This document shows, one piece after another, positions 52,508 through 64,000 of a DNA stretch of 64,000 nt. Every line of letters starts with the position of its first letter. Positions within the stretch are counted from its first letter, which is position 1. The notes under the pieces were generated by a model that made no database searches, was not told the DNA's origin, and worked only from the letters and a program-made list of their open reading frames with translations. The position numbers and the translations under genes were made by a program. Origin of the DNA: Paramecium pentaurelia (taxonomy: Eukaryota > Ciliophora > Oligohymenophorea > Peniculida > Parameciidae); the NCBI GenBank assembly GCA_905183005.1, contig CAJJDO010000118.1, positions 229,073-293,072 on the forward strand. The letters run 5' to 3'.

Positions 52508-53420
52508 GGTTCATCCTTTTCCTTTTTGGTTTTATTATGGGTTTCTTCTTCGTCCACCCTATTACTTTTCTTAATTGGATGATCCAATTTTTGTCCATTT
52601 ACTTATACTTCCTCCTCTCTCTATTACACTTCCTTGTTATCTGAGGAGTCTTGTTGCACATTACCTTCTTTAGTTTTGTTAAATATTTTCTCCAATTAAT
52701 TCTTAGGACCCTTATGTCTTTATTATCTTCTTGATATAATCTATGTAGTAGTTCAAGTTGGGATTTATTAAGCCATATATTATGAAGATCACAATCCTCA
52801 TCGATCATGACATTATAGATTTTCTTAGGTCTAGTTGACAGTTATTAGGTGCTTTTTTTGGAATTTGCTAGCAGAGTGTACGACTATATGACCTAAGAGT
52901 TTTTCTTCCAACATGTTTTTGGTATAGGGTATATTGCTATTATCACTGAATCTGATTGTGCATTCTGATATTTTCTAATTAATTCTAAAATTAATTTTTT
53001 TTAATTATTAAAAAAAACCCATCTTCCTTTTCTAGTGAATTTTCTCTTTGAGTTGATCATTGGTGGGGCTTAAATTATTTTGTATTTGGTTCATCTTATG
53101 TCATTCTCTTCTTCAATCTAATGTCTCTTCATTAGCTCCTACAAATATCCCAGGGGCTTACATTTGACCTAATTGTCTATCCAACAGTCTTTAATTCTTT
53201 TGATCACGCCTTCTTTACCAAATGATGTATTTCCTGTTTTAGGTCTTCCTAAGAAGAACATCTCAAGGATTCTGTCTCCGGTTCTTTAGAAAATAATATC
53301 CAAATATAATATTCACAAAGTACTTTACTTTCACGGAGGTTCCTCTCAAAGCTCCAAGTGATGTGCTGTTCTTTTTGGCTTGGTGAGGTTCTTGTCTAGA
53401 GTTCTTTGGACATGATATTT
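52093..53420 (-). CDS. Unrecognised multi-exon or decayed gene, GC-elevated
   Basis: The minus strand from about 53420 has GC well above background and reads as protein in pieces: KKNSTSLGALRGTSVKVK, then FFLGRPKTGNTSFGKEGVIK, then SECTIRFSDNSNIPYTKN, MLEEKLLGHIVVHSASKF, then LHNIWLNKSQLELLHRLYQ and KKSNRVDEEETHNKTKKEK, with TGA near 52093. The first two pieces join if a 34- or 40-nt element around 53290-53330 is removed. A 34-nt intron-like stretch (poly-T/A, ending TTTTAG) joins later pieces. An in-frame TGA and one frame change remain unexplained. Either a gene with unusual introns or IESs, or a pseudogene. No domain recognised. It converges on the WD40-like gene. Confidence 0.45.
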
Positions 53421-56400
53421 TATTTTTTTAATAAATTATTTTAAAAAATACTTTTATTTTAAATGAATAGTATAATAAATAAACTTTTTTAAAATATTCA
53501 TTTCATTCTTATTTAGATCTTTTTTAATACTCAATTATTATCATCTTTCTTATATATCAATAACGTTATTCTGTTATTGTTATTTGTTTAGATAAATGTT
53601 ACTTTAAGCTATTTTACTGTTAATATTTATAATTGTTTATTACCATATCAGCCTATATAATAAAATCTGTTAATATAGAGTAAATAAAATATTGTTCCTC
53701 AATATTAATTCAATATATCGATAATATTTTCTAACAATAGATTGTATAAACTTGGAATTATCGAAGTTGTAGAAATAACTATTTAAATTATAAACTAAGT
53801 CTTTAATTATTCAATAAATTACCCATCATTTTTATATATAATTCTTCTGTAACTTCAGTATTCAATATTAATTAATTTACATTTTTAATTTATAAATAAA
53901 TGAACTTTAATATATTCCTAAATAAAGTATTATTTTCTTATAGAGTTTACATTTATATAGCCTTATAGAAATCTAAGAATTAATCGAAGACTAAAAGAAT
54001 TATAGTCTTCCAATTGAGATATTTCTCTTTTCTAATGTATTTATTGATGATTTCTAATTTACATAAACTTATTCAACTTTAACTATAATTCTTAATAGAC
54101 AAGTAAGTTATTGTAGGTCAACATAAAAATAATGTAATTTGATGTATATTGATCAGAAGATTAAAAAGCAATCAAATTAGAAAATTTACGATTTAATCAT
54201 TTTAATTGATGACTTATTTTTTGTTTTATAGTATAATTAATCCATTATAATATTAAATAGTGACTTAATAATGCTATAAAATAACTTTCATAGCAACTAA
54301 ATTTTAGTAAATTTTTTAAATCAACCTCAGATAATTACAAATTGTATTCAATTTATTAAAATAGCTTTGTTTATTATAAAATAATTCTTTTTATTTTCCA
54401 TATTGTCTAACCCTCGGTTAAAAAATAATCGAATCAATATTACATTGCTAGAACTTATAAAACTTAACTATTTCAAACATATGAAAAAATAATCAAGATT
54501 TTCTAATAAAATTTTATCTTAGGTTCATAAGATAAGGAGGACAAAAAATTATAAAGCAAATCCAAATACCATGATTCTATTGGTTTAATAATATCTAATT
54601 TTAACTTAGTCCAGATCTATACAAATTATTAATGTCAATAATTTTCTGTTGCCTATTTCAGGTTAAATTATGTAAACATTTAATAATCTTGTAATTTTAC
54701 TCTTGATAGAAATTGTTGATTAAATTAAATTTAATAAATTTCTATACATAATAATCTTTATGACTTATTTTAATATTAAACAAGTAAAAAGCCTAATTAA
54801 TCTCACAATTCTTATTTGAAATGACAATTTTACTAAATAAATAATGATTTAAAAATTAGCAATTTTGAGTAAACCAATTTTTATGTAAGATTTATTTTCA
54901 TTTAATTTATCCTCAGCTTAATATGAAATGATTGTAAATAAAAAATACAGTTATCTAATTAATTAACAAGAAATTCAAATGAAATATTAAAATTAACTTA
55001 GAATACTATAAGATTGCTCTAAAAGGTTTCAAACTATATCTAGATGGTTTATATTTTGATAAAAATCTTATAAACAGTTATTCAATAAATATAAATGTAT
55101 ATAAAAAATATCTCCATATTGTTAGAGTTATTATTCAAAAGTTACTTATAACAATGAATTCTAATGTGTTAGACAAAACTTAATGAAAAAGTTGTAAATC
55201 TTATAACATAAAATACTACGATTAATTTGATAAATTGAGTTATAATCTTAAGTAGACAAAATTATTCCCTTATGTGAATTTCAAGATGCTAATATTTAGA
55301 GGAATCAATATTAAGCAAAAATTTTAACTTTTTTATTTTTGAAAAATAATTGAAATACCATTATTGTTACTCAAAAAAATTATTAGTTTTTTAAGAGTTC
55401 AATTAAATCATATAAAACTACCTTCTTATCTGCCTAAAACCTCATCAATAAAATAAATTCTTAAATCCTTACTTAGTCTATTACAATTTAAATTGTTACT
55501 TTTTTTAACTTCTAATAAAACTATAATACAATAAGAAAAAATCTTCTAATCACAGCAATTCCATATTTTCACCATAAATTTGATTATTTTCATTATTCAA
55601 CCTTTTTTTACAAATGATTAAAGGTTTTAAAAGTGCTAACCATATTATAACATTTTTGGATTTTTTGAAAATAGTAAAGCTTTAGAGACTTTAATAGCAT
55701 CAGACCTATTTCTATTGATCATTGATCAATGAATTTGATTCTAAAGAATCTGGGATTATTAATAATTATCTTTTATTCATAAAAATTTATAGATTTATCT
55801 TAAATTGATTTAATTAACCAGCTTGGTGTTTATAACTTGTCTTTTAGAATTAGTCTTTCAAAGGTATTTATAGTTTATAGACAAGTTTTATGAAGGGATC
55901 TCTCTCACTTTCCTTCTTAGGACATTTATATTTTAACCATTGAACAAATTAATTCTTCAAATTCTATGATTATGAGCTAATATAAAATAAAAGCTCTATT
56001 AAACTTTATATTTTTCTTAAGAGTATCCTTTAAGGTTATAGTATAGGATATATATAACTGTTTTTTCTTTGATTAGCCTCGATGATGACTTGAATAACTC
56101 ACTGAAAGTTTGTCCTTATCTTGTCTTTATCGTATTCGATAGCAGGGGATTCCGAATCTTAACTGCCAGCTTCACAAGTGGAAAGATTGTCAGAGAGTCA
56201 AAGAAACCGTAATCACAAGCTTGGGTTGAGGAATCCATTAAATAAGTTGTGTTCCTATGACTCCAACCCTCACAAAATATTATGATTTAATTAAAGTTAT
56301 CCTAGTCCTTATTTTACTTCACTCATTTATTAATCAGGTTCATTTTTGTATTTTAATTGAGTCGGAAAATAATATTATACAATTACTCTTTAATTTACAT

Positions 56401-56917
56401 CACAGAATTAATAAACTTTTGATTTTATCTCTTGACTTTTTGATATTCTTATCCTAATTCATCAACATGTATTTTATTATTAGGAGGGATTGCAAAATTG
56501 AATTTCCAATTGAATGTTTTCACTATTAAATAGTGCCCCTTGATGATATTTTATATAAAAATTATTAATCTCTGAAAAATTAAGGATAACTGGAATTTGT
56601 GTAAATTTAAATAGTGAGAATGATCAAGTTGATAATCTAATATTTTATATTTTTACATTTTGTCCAAATATTAATATTTGTTTAAAAGATTGAAAGAATT
56701 TGAAAAGATACAGTCCAAGCTCAAATTAAAATTTTATAAATAGAAAGGGGAAGGTTAATAATTCTCTTATCTGATCCAAAGTTAGTTAAAACTAGACCGG
56801 AATTATGTAGTTATAATATTTCATAATCTCTGGTATTAAAATATGATTATTTATAATAATAAAACTGCTGTAGAAAATATTAAAATTTTTATATATTCAT
56901 ATATGAATATATTAACT
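53421..56917. other. 3.5 kb without a confident gene; coding-like island about 55980-56270
   Basis: Mostly AT-rich spacer. Around 56080-56250 the GC rises and a plus-strand frame reads SLDDDLNNSLKVCPYLVF, IVFDSRGFRILTASFTSGK and SQAWVEESIKQVVFL before TGA. The frame opens after a TGA near 55977, with no ATG. It may be an exon of a decayed gene. The other two plus frames and one minus frame are also open across part of it, so the frame is not certain. Confidence 0.35.
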
Positions 56918-58342
56918 TCAAGGTTACTTTTATAACATTTCTAAAGGTTCCAATAAGGCATAGTCATTTTCTATATCTAAAGAATTAGCTGGTTTAACAG
57001 TTAATCTATTTGACTCTTTACTATTTTGATTATCCATGTAGTGATTGGACAATTTTGCTCCCATTTAATGACTTTATTATAGAACTTAATCTCCAAATTA
57101 TTGTTAAATAATAAATTATAATCTTGAAATTTCATATAATATGTTATCTAATCTGCATTTTTCTTTTGCTCTTTTTATAAAGTTTTTATATTTATATTTA
57201 ATGTTTTCAAGTGAACTATTTCTGCTATTATCTGATTTTTCATAATTTTCAAATTAATTTAAAAAGTTCAATTTGATTGTTTTCATTTCTGGATAATACA
57301 TAGTTATAATTTCATGGAGTAATTCGTTTTCCAATAACATTTTATTGTAATAAATTGCAATATATTTTAATAAAAATATTACTTAAACAATTGATCCAAC
57401 TTAAGCTAAAATTTAACCTAGTTTGGGTAGTGTTATAGTTTCTACAACAGAGATATTATCAATTCTAAATAAATAACAACCAAAACTTTTGAATTCATAA
57501 TTTTGTTTTGACATTTAACTAACAACTTAAGAAGTGAAATCATTACCAACTTATTAATGAACTAATTCATAATTATTTAAGAAATAATAATTTTGATAAT
57601 TATTGAATAATATTCCACTATCAATATTAGATTATTATTATTTAAGCATCACTTATGAATATAAAGGTTTAGATGGTTCTAAGGCAGTGTAATATTATTT
57701 TTCAATTTCTTCTAATTGTCCTGTAGAATACTCAAGTTAATTTAATTTAATAGTTAAAAATAAAAATCCATGAAATTTAGATAAATACTCTGTTATTACA
57801 TTTTCATCAGCACAATAACTTCCAGACACAGAAGTTAAATTAGAACAGCTTTCTAAAACTAATAATAATTATGTCATTTCCTAACGATCATTATTTATTA
57901 TATCTTAATGGTTTAAAACGATAGTTCCGTTATTTATAGATATTTTAAATGGTTTTTCTTCACTACTAAATAATGGAATTGGTTTATCAACAATAGTTGT
58001 ATTTAAAATTCTATATAAATTAGGAGTGATTATATTATTTTCTTTTCTAAATGGATCTACATCACCTAAAAAATCTTATAATTCTAATTGAATAATTGAG
58101 TCTGACAACTGAAATTCAGCATATGATAAAGTTTATTATTTAAAACTCACAATAGGAGGTATTTAATGGTCTATCCATAATACTATTATATATAAAAAAT
58201 ATGCTAAGCAAATGCTTCCAATAAAAAGAGTAACTATTCCACCAAGCTTACTTTAAAATAAGGGAGCCTTAGCATTAGTTAAAAGACTTATTGGAACCCC
58301 GAAAATATCAATTTTATCAATAGTATTTAGTATTTTGTTCAT
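56918..58342 (-). CDS. Intact 474-aa two-TM membrane protein, ciliate family
   Basis: Single uninterrupted frame of 475 codons, ATG at 58342, TGA at 56918-56920, no intron. The N-terminus MNKILNTIDKIDIFGVPISL is followed by a TM helix (GGIVTLFIGSICLAYFLYII). A long, presumably extracellular or lumenal domain contains DPFRKENNIITPNLYR, PIPLFSSEEKPFK, CSNLTSVSGSYCADEN and LFRIDNISVVETITLPKLG. A second TM helix (SIVQVIFLLKYIAIYY) precedes a cytoplasmic tail (LLHEIITMYYPEMKT..., SRLQFIIQQQFGDQVLQQS). From memory this layout matches an uncharacterised membrane-protein family of ciliates; I cannot name a function. It is the cleanest complete gene in the right half of the window. Confidence 0.9.
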
Positions 58343-61300
58343 TTTAATTTAATAATAAATTACTGATTGAATAACTTAGAAATATATATGATGATTATTA
58401 ATTTATAGATTTTATTAATTTTACTTCATAAATATGATCTTTCTATAAAATATATTTAAGGTTTAATTAATTACACTTAGCTGCTAACTTATTAACTATT
58501 TTTCATATGACTAAATCTAATATTTAGTTGAATATTATATAATCCATTCCACAATTATTCTACAGAAAATCTTATTATTGAGATCAACCTTAATTTTAAT
58601 GGATAAAGTTCATTTCAGATTTTACAGATTGGGCAATATTAATTAAGTTTTCTATAGGCCATTTTTTCAAAATTATGTTTGCTTTATCTTTTCTAATTCA
58701 AAGTTTTCTATCATATTGTTTTACTCAATTATGGTATATATTATAATCCAAATTATGTTAATATTTTCTTTCAACATAAATGGATTAGATCTTTTTTATT
58801 GAACTCTATAACTTATAATCTACTTATTGAGAAAAATCATTTTTTTATTTGATGCTTTCATTTGAACTCTAAAATCAGTCTCTATATTTTTTATATTCTA
58901 GTTTCAAAATTAGATTCATTTAGTTTTAATTTGGCAGATTTCTCAATTTTATTAAATCTTATTTAGTTATCCATACTATTATCAGTTATTTATAATTACA
59001 TATTCTGTTAATTGATATGATCAAATCCTTGAAAAGGATAGTTTAACATTTAAAATATTGAAAAATTTTTCTTATTTGAGTAGTATCAAGACTTATAGCA
59101 TTAAATATTTATAAAAATATATATATGATATTAATTAAGAATACAATACCCAAATAAATATTAACATTTTTATTTTAGAATACTAGTATTCTTATTGTTA
59201 TTAACACATGAAATATAAATTAAAATCTCCAATTACAAGATTAATAAGAATAGTACAATATCTATAATATCCTATATTAAAATACTATTTGATTTAATTT
59301 GAACAGAATTTGAATTTAGATCTCTATTCAATCAATCATCATAATCTATTTCAAATTAATATAGATAAAATTTTCATTGATTTGATTTAAATTTTCCATT
59401 TATAAACGAATCCCATTTGAAATGGCATCCTTCAATATTTATTAAAATTAATTTAACAAATAATATTATTTTCTTTATCAGGACAGGTTTTAACATAATA
59501 ATCTTTTTATAAAGATTCATATATATTTGGATTTTAATAGATTATCAATAGTTAAATTTACAATTAACACTTCCTATTAATTTAACATCCATCAATATAT
59601 TTATAGATATTACCTCATAAGACCCTTGATTAATATAAAGAGAACAAATATTCCAACCTTTTTGAATAGGTATCACAATATTAAAGACAAGAATAATATA
59701 ATTATATTGATATTTAATTATCATTAATTTCACATTCTAATTATCCAATTGCACATAGTAAATATGATAAGTCTATTAATTTATATTTTGTATCACATGT
59801 AAACAATTTGTTGAAAGAAGACCATTATATTTAGCAATATAAATCACATATATTTAATATTTGGGAAAAATCCATCACCAAAATTACTTTCATCAATAAA
59901 GATTATCAAATAAGATCATCAGAATTAACTTAACAATAAAATTATATTAAATAACACGATTCTATCCAGATATTTTAGAAACATGTTTGATGTTTTTTGG
60001 GATTCAAAAATTAATTGTATTTAATATTTTCAAATTTTGAATCTGTAAATTATCATTTAAAGAATCTTTTGAACCAGTTTAACAAATGAATTGTTTATTT
60101 AGACTATTCTGTTTGTCCCTACTCTACATAATTAATATATTAACAATGATCATAATTAGAGGTTATGCTCTTTTCATCTTTAAAAACATGATGTTTAAGC
60201 AATTCAAGATATTACTTATTGTTTTTAGATTCTAACATAAAAAATTGTAAATAAATTTTAAATTAGCACAATTATATTAACTGAATGGCAATAACATAAT
60301 CAGCTATTTAATTTCATGGGCTAATTACAAATTGGGGAGCTATTGTAAAATTGTCTTGCTTATTCCATCTGGTAATAATATAATAACGCATACTATGCAT
60401 AAGAAACTATTCAATTAACTCCTTAACAATCTAAAAAGATAAGATTAGATTTTGAATTTCTACTTAAATATTACAATCCTAATATTTGTATCCGTATATG
60501 TAGATGGCATCAAGTTCTTGTTGCCTATTTATGAAATAAGAAAAAATAGTATAATGATGTATATAATTATCTGGAATAGTCACAATTTCAGTCATTTTAA
60601 TAACAATAAAAATTTAATACTAATTATTCCTATTTCTTGTGCTAAACAATATCCTTTGAAGCAAATATAAAAATATTAGTCAGCACAATAATAATTTCTA
60701 TGATATATGGTGAATGAATGATTCATGAATTCAAAAAAATATTTATTTATTATCTTAGATGATAAAAATAACAAATAAGATATAATAATTAATCAGAATT
60801 GCTTCATTAAAAAATATTAAAATATTACAACATCAACCAATTATAATCTACCTATCACTTATAATATATAATCCATTCATTATTTTTCAATTAAATTTTA
60901 ACAATAAATTAGTTGTGTTTTAGTTAAATGTCACTAATACTTTGAAATATGTATGAGATATATGTATTTACAAAAATAAAGATTAATTTTAGATTGGCTT
61001 TAAAATAAGTTTAGATTAGATATATCAGAAATAAAAATATTTTGATTAGACTTATCCAATTAGGATTTGTTAAATTTATTTTCTAATTATTAAATACTTT
61101 TTGATTTAACTTACTTTAATTAAGTATTCAAAAGAATAATGATTTATCACAATATAATTAAAATCTTTAAATTTTTATTCAATAAGTGTAAAGTTTATTT
61201 TCTCTATATATTAATATCATTTAGAATTAGAATAGGTAACGTTTACTCAAACTATTTGCTAATATCGCATTTATAGAATTTAAGATAACTTTTATTCATC

Positions 61301-62619
61301 TCTTATTTCTATTAATATAAATCAAAATGCATATTTAATTACAAATAATTAAGAAATAAAGTATTTCATTTATAAATTGCCAAATATTTTATTCTGCTTA
61401 TTTTATCTGATTAAAGAACTCTTACGAATAACAGCAGGAAAAATTAATAATTAATAATTTTGTAATATATTAAAATTCAAGTATTCTTTTTTAAGACAAA
61501 AATAAAATATCTGATAGAAGCTGCTAGAAGAAATTTAAGTTATAGTTTTATTTTTCACATAATTAGGCTTTATTGAAGTAATTTATTCAAAAAATAAATT
61601 ATTTAAATATAAAAATAAATTCTTTTAATAATACTATAATATATTTTTATTATGATATTTAAAAAATCTTCATTATTATAATGCTAATTGTCTTATCGTG
61701 ATATATTCTATCTATTTCATTGAAATTTCGATTTAGATAGCTGGAACATAACTTATCTAATGTATGCTTTTGAATTACGAATAATTGAACACACAGACAT
61801 AGTTGAGCTGTTTAAGTTATTAATAATTTATAAATGATATATCTTTACTTATTAATGGAGTGAGAGCAATGAAATAAACTTTTAGTTCGTATATTATATC
61901 ATTAATAACAATGAATATGTAAATTTATAAAATTTCTAGATGAACATCTTAAAATTGAATAATAAGAATTAGATAAAAATGAATGCAATATCTAATGGAG
62001 TATTATATGAATAAATGAGATTAATCAAATATAATTGGTTTTAAATCTCGAATTATATATCATTTTTCCGTTAAATAAATATTGTAATGAGTTTGCTGAT
62101 AAAGTATTTCCTACATTTTATATTAAAAATATGTAAATGATGTCAGAACAATAGCTCCATATTGCAAATCTGAAATCAAATAGGATAATGTTTAAACTAA
62201 AAAATTAAAAGATGATTTGAAATATTTTATTTAAAAATTCTTTCATATAGTTACTAATTCCAAAATTAAATTCATATTTTTTTGATGATTTCTTTATATA
62301 AACAAGAGACCCTAAATTTTAAGAATTGGAGCCAGGTGCATATTGTAGTTAAACATAAAACCATGAATTCTAAATTATTTACAATAAGAATTGTAATATA
62401 ATATTTTTTAGTCTTTTTCTAATTATTAATAACAATCAGTGTAATAAATTTTATTACATAATATTTGATAGGTTAGTTAATGAATATACTAAGCATTATA
62501 TTATTCATTTCTAAATATGATGAAAAATAATAAATTGTGTGATTAATATTTTTGAGCTAACTTCAGGCTATTAATAATTAGATAATATCTTAATTTATTA
62601 TTTAATATAAAAGATTTTT
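58343..62619. other. 4.3 kb without an intact gene; possible remnants of a cysteine-rich protein
   Basis: On the minus strand, disconnected pieces such as YYVKTCPDKENNIICQINF (about 59450-59520), GWNICSLYINQGSYEVI (about 59610-59660) and NYDHCQYINYVEQGQTEQ (about 60090-60150) have the cysteine and asparagine flavour of the giant surface proteins nearby, but TGA and frame changes separate them. They could be a decayed paralogue. The rest, including about 60.7-62.6 kb, shows nothing recognisable apart from the 5' flank of the gene at 62620. Confidence 0.35.
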
Positions 62620-64000
62620 ATGGGTTAACTTTTATTGCTCCTTTTATCTTGTGTATGTGTTAGATAATAATCATTCTTAAAAACACTATCACCAAGGAAA
62701 TAATATTACAAAATCGACTTTAATAGAGAAATATTTAAGGTAAATAATCCTTAATGCTATTATTATGGAATTTATACAAGATATAATCCTTTGAGTGATA
62801 TTCAACAGGTAGGAGATATTGGAATTTTAGACAGCAATTGCTTTCATATCTATAGTGCCATAGATAAAATATCAAATAGGGTTAACTTCTTATATTATGA
62901 TTGTATTGATTATGAGAATCAGTAAATAGTAAAATCATATACATTTATTGGAAATGATGGTAAAGTTGTCACACATTCATATCAATTAAAGACTTAAGAG
63001 TATGAATCCTATTGGTACTTCTTGGGTATTATGGTTAAACTAATTGAAAAAAAAGTTTCAGTTTCCTTCTTTTAAAATCTATAGTTATTAGATACATAAG
63101 AATTTGATATCTAATACCCAAATTATGATACGGATTTAATCTTTATTTATGGTGGAGGTTTATTAATAAATATAAACTAGATCATTTTTAATGAATAAAT
63201 CTCTAAACTTTCATTTTTTCCAGGAAGTTATTTCCTTTTATTTCCATCATTCGCTAGTACAATCAGTTAATGTTAAGAATCATATTATTATAATGAATTA
63301 AAATATGCATAGTTAACTTGTAGATGTAAATTGAATAATGTTCCTAATATTCCTGATATAATTATTTCGAACCTAATTCAAGAATTTTTCATATCAGAAT
63401 ATCTAAATTGTGATTCATTTAATTTCTAGTCATGGATTAGAATAAAAGAAAGAAATTATTTTATCAAAGAAATATATTATCAATTAATCAAAATATCGTC
63501 AAACTTTTAAAATCCAAAATTATAGGATGATGATTTATGTGCTTTTTAACTATTTTATAAGCTTACTTCAAGCATAAATCAGATCATCATAACCACATAT
63601 AGTTATATTTTTCCAACAGTTAATATAGCCTCTTTGGAAAATCCTTTTTTGATTAAGACAATATTTGATATTGATCTAAATATACAACTATGGCATTTTA
63701 TAAGAGTTAAGAAAAGCTAGAATTCTATTTTAGTGAATATATACTTTTATGAGGGAAGAAAAATTAAAGAATATAAATTCGAGAGGATTGTTAATCATTT
63801 TAATTTAATTAGATTTAAAATAGCATATGGAAATATATTGTAAACATTGAACTATTTAACAATCTAATTAATAAATATGATATTTTTGAACTGTGAAAAG
63901 GAGATTAATACAGATCAATGTCATTTATCTTGTTTAGAATGTGATGGTCCAACTAAATTTGATTGTTTGTCTTGTGATCCTACTTCATTTAGGAATTATA
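62620..64000 (+). CDS. Giant cysteine-rich surface protein, N-terminal part (runs off the window)
   Basis: ATG at 62620 with a signal peptide (MGQLLLLLLSCVCV), open without intron or TGA through 460 codons to the window end, where a cysteine-rich module begins (INTDQCHLSCLECDGPTKFD CLSCD). The N-terminal domain is clearly homologous to that of the gene at 18818-27500: both have a YGxxxxYNPLSxI segment, VGxxxI followed by SxCxH, a YxDCxxYExxQI segment, and later a CEKEIN/NCYNEQI region leading into the CxxCDGPT cysteine module. The rest (beta-helix, second cysteine segment, TM tail) would be expected to the right of the window. Role at the cell surface is inferred from architecture only. Confidence 0.88.

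Noticed and set aside
62620..62640. Reading the stops in this region as a sign of decay
   Set aside because: TAA codons appear within the first codons of an otherwise long, signal-peptide-led frame with a clear homologue in the window; they are glutamine codons.

Overview
The window looks like ciliate nuclear DNA, very probably Paramecium. It is extremely AT-rich. The long reading frames only open if TAA and TAG are read as glutamine and TGA is the sole stop. Introns are tiny (about 22-33 nt, GT...AG), and the first gene is a textbook Paramecium surface (immobilization) antigen. Standard-code ORF calling therefore breaks the real genes into pieces. All gene models below were read by hand with the ciliate code.

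Layout. 1-8256 (-): the first 2752 codons of a giant cysteine-periodic surface antigen with a central 225-bp tandem repeat. 8.3-13.5 kb: gene-poor. 13.5-16 kb (+): a B-box/TPR gene, present once truncated and once complete. 17.2-17.9 kb (+): a LINE reverse-transcriptase tail. 18.8-27.5 kb (-): a giant cysteine-rich, beta-helix-like, multi-TM surface protein that carries what looks like a retained 56-bp IES. 28.3-30.2 kb (-): an unknown 216-aa ORF seen twice. 30.6-32.7 kb (-): a MORN-like repeat gene with about 14 introns. 33.5-35.8 kb (+): an unknown 301-aa gene seen twice. 35.8-36.8 kb (+): a second decayed LINE. 40.2-47.2 kb: inverted, decayed B-box/TPR copies around a small new gene at 43.8-44.4 kb and a 694-nt gap. 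50-52 kb (+): a WD40-like gene. 52-53.4 kb (-): an unrecognised, GC-elevated, probably broken gene. 56.9-58.3 kb (-): an intact 474-aa two-TM protein. 62.6-64 kb (+): the N-terminal third of a second giant surface protein related to the 18.8-27.5 kb gene.

Assembly caution. Six single 'n' characters and one long N run each sit between two near-identical direct copies of about 0.5-1.4 kb. These are almost certainly unmerged contig-end overlaps, so the apparent gene duplications at 10-12.5, 13.2-15.9, 28-30.5, 33.2-35.8, 44.9-47.2 and 50.3-52.5 kb should each be counted once.

Biology. The recognisable genes are dominated by large cysteine-rich cell-surface proteins and by repeat proteins (TPR, MORN-like, WD40). 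Intact genes are mixed with decayed LINEs and pseudogenes, and gene density is low for a Paramecium macronucleus. A subtelomeric macronuclear region, or DNA with incomplete germline elimination, would fit; that is inference. Because TGA is the only stop and the DNA is so AT-rich, open frames of 200 codons arise by chance, so ORFs supported only by openness are given low confidence.
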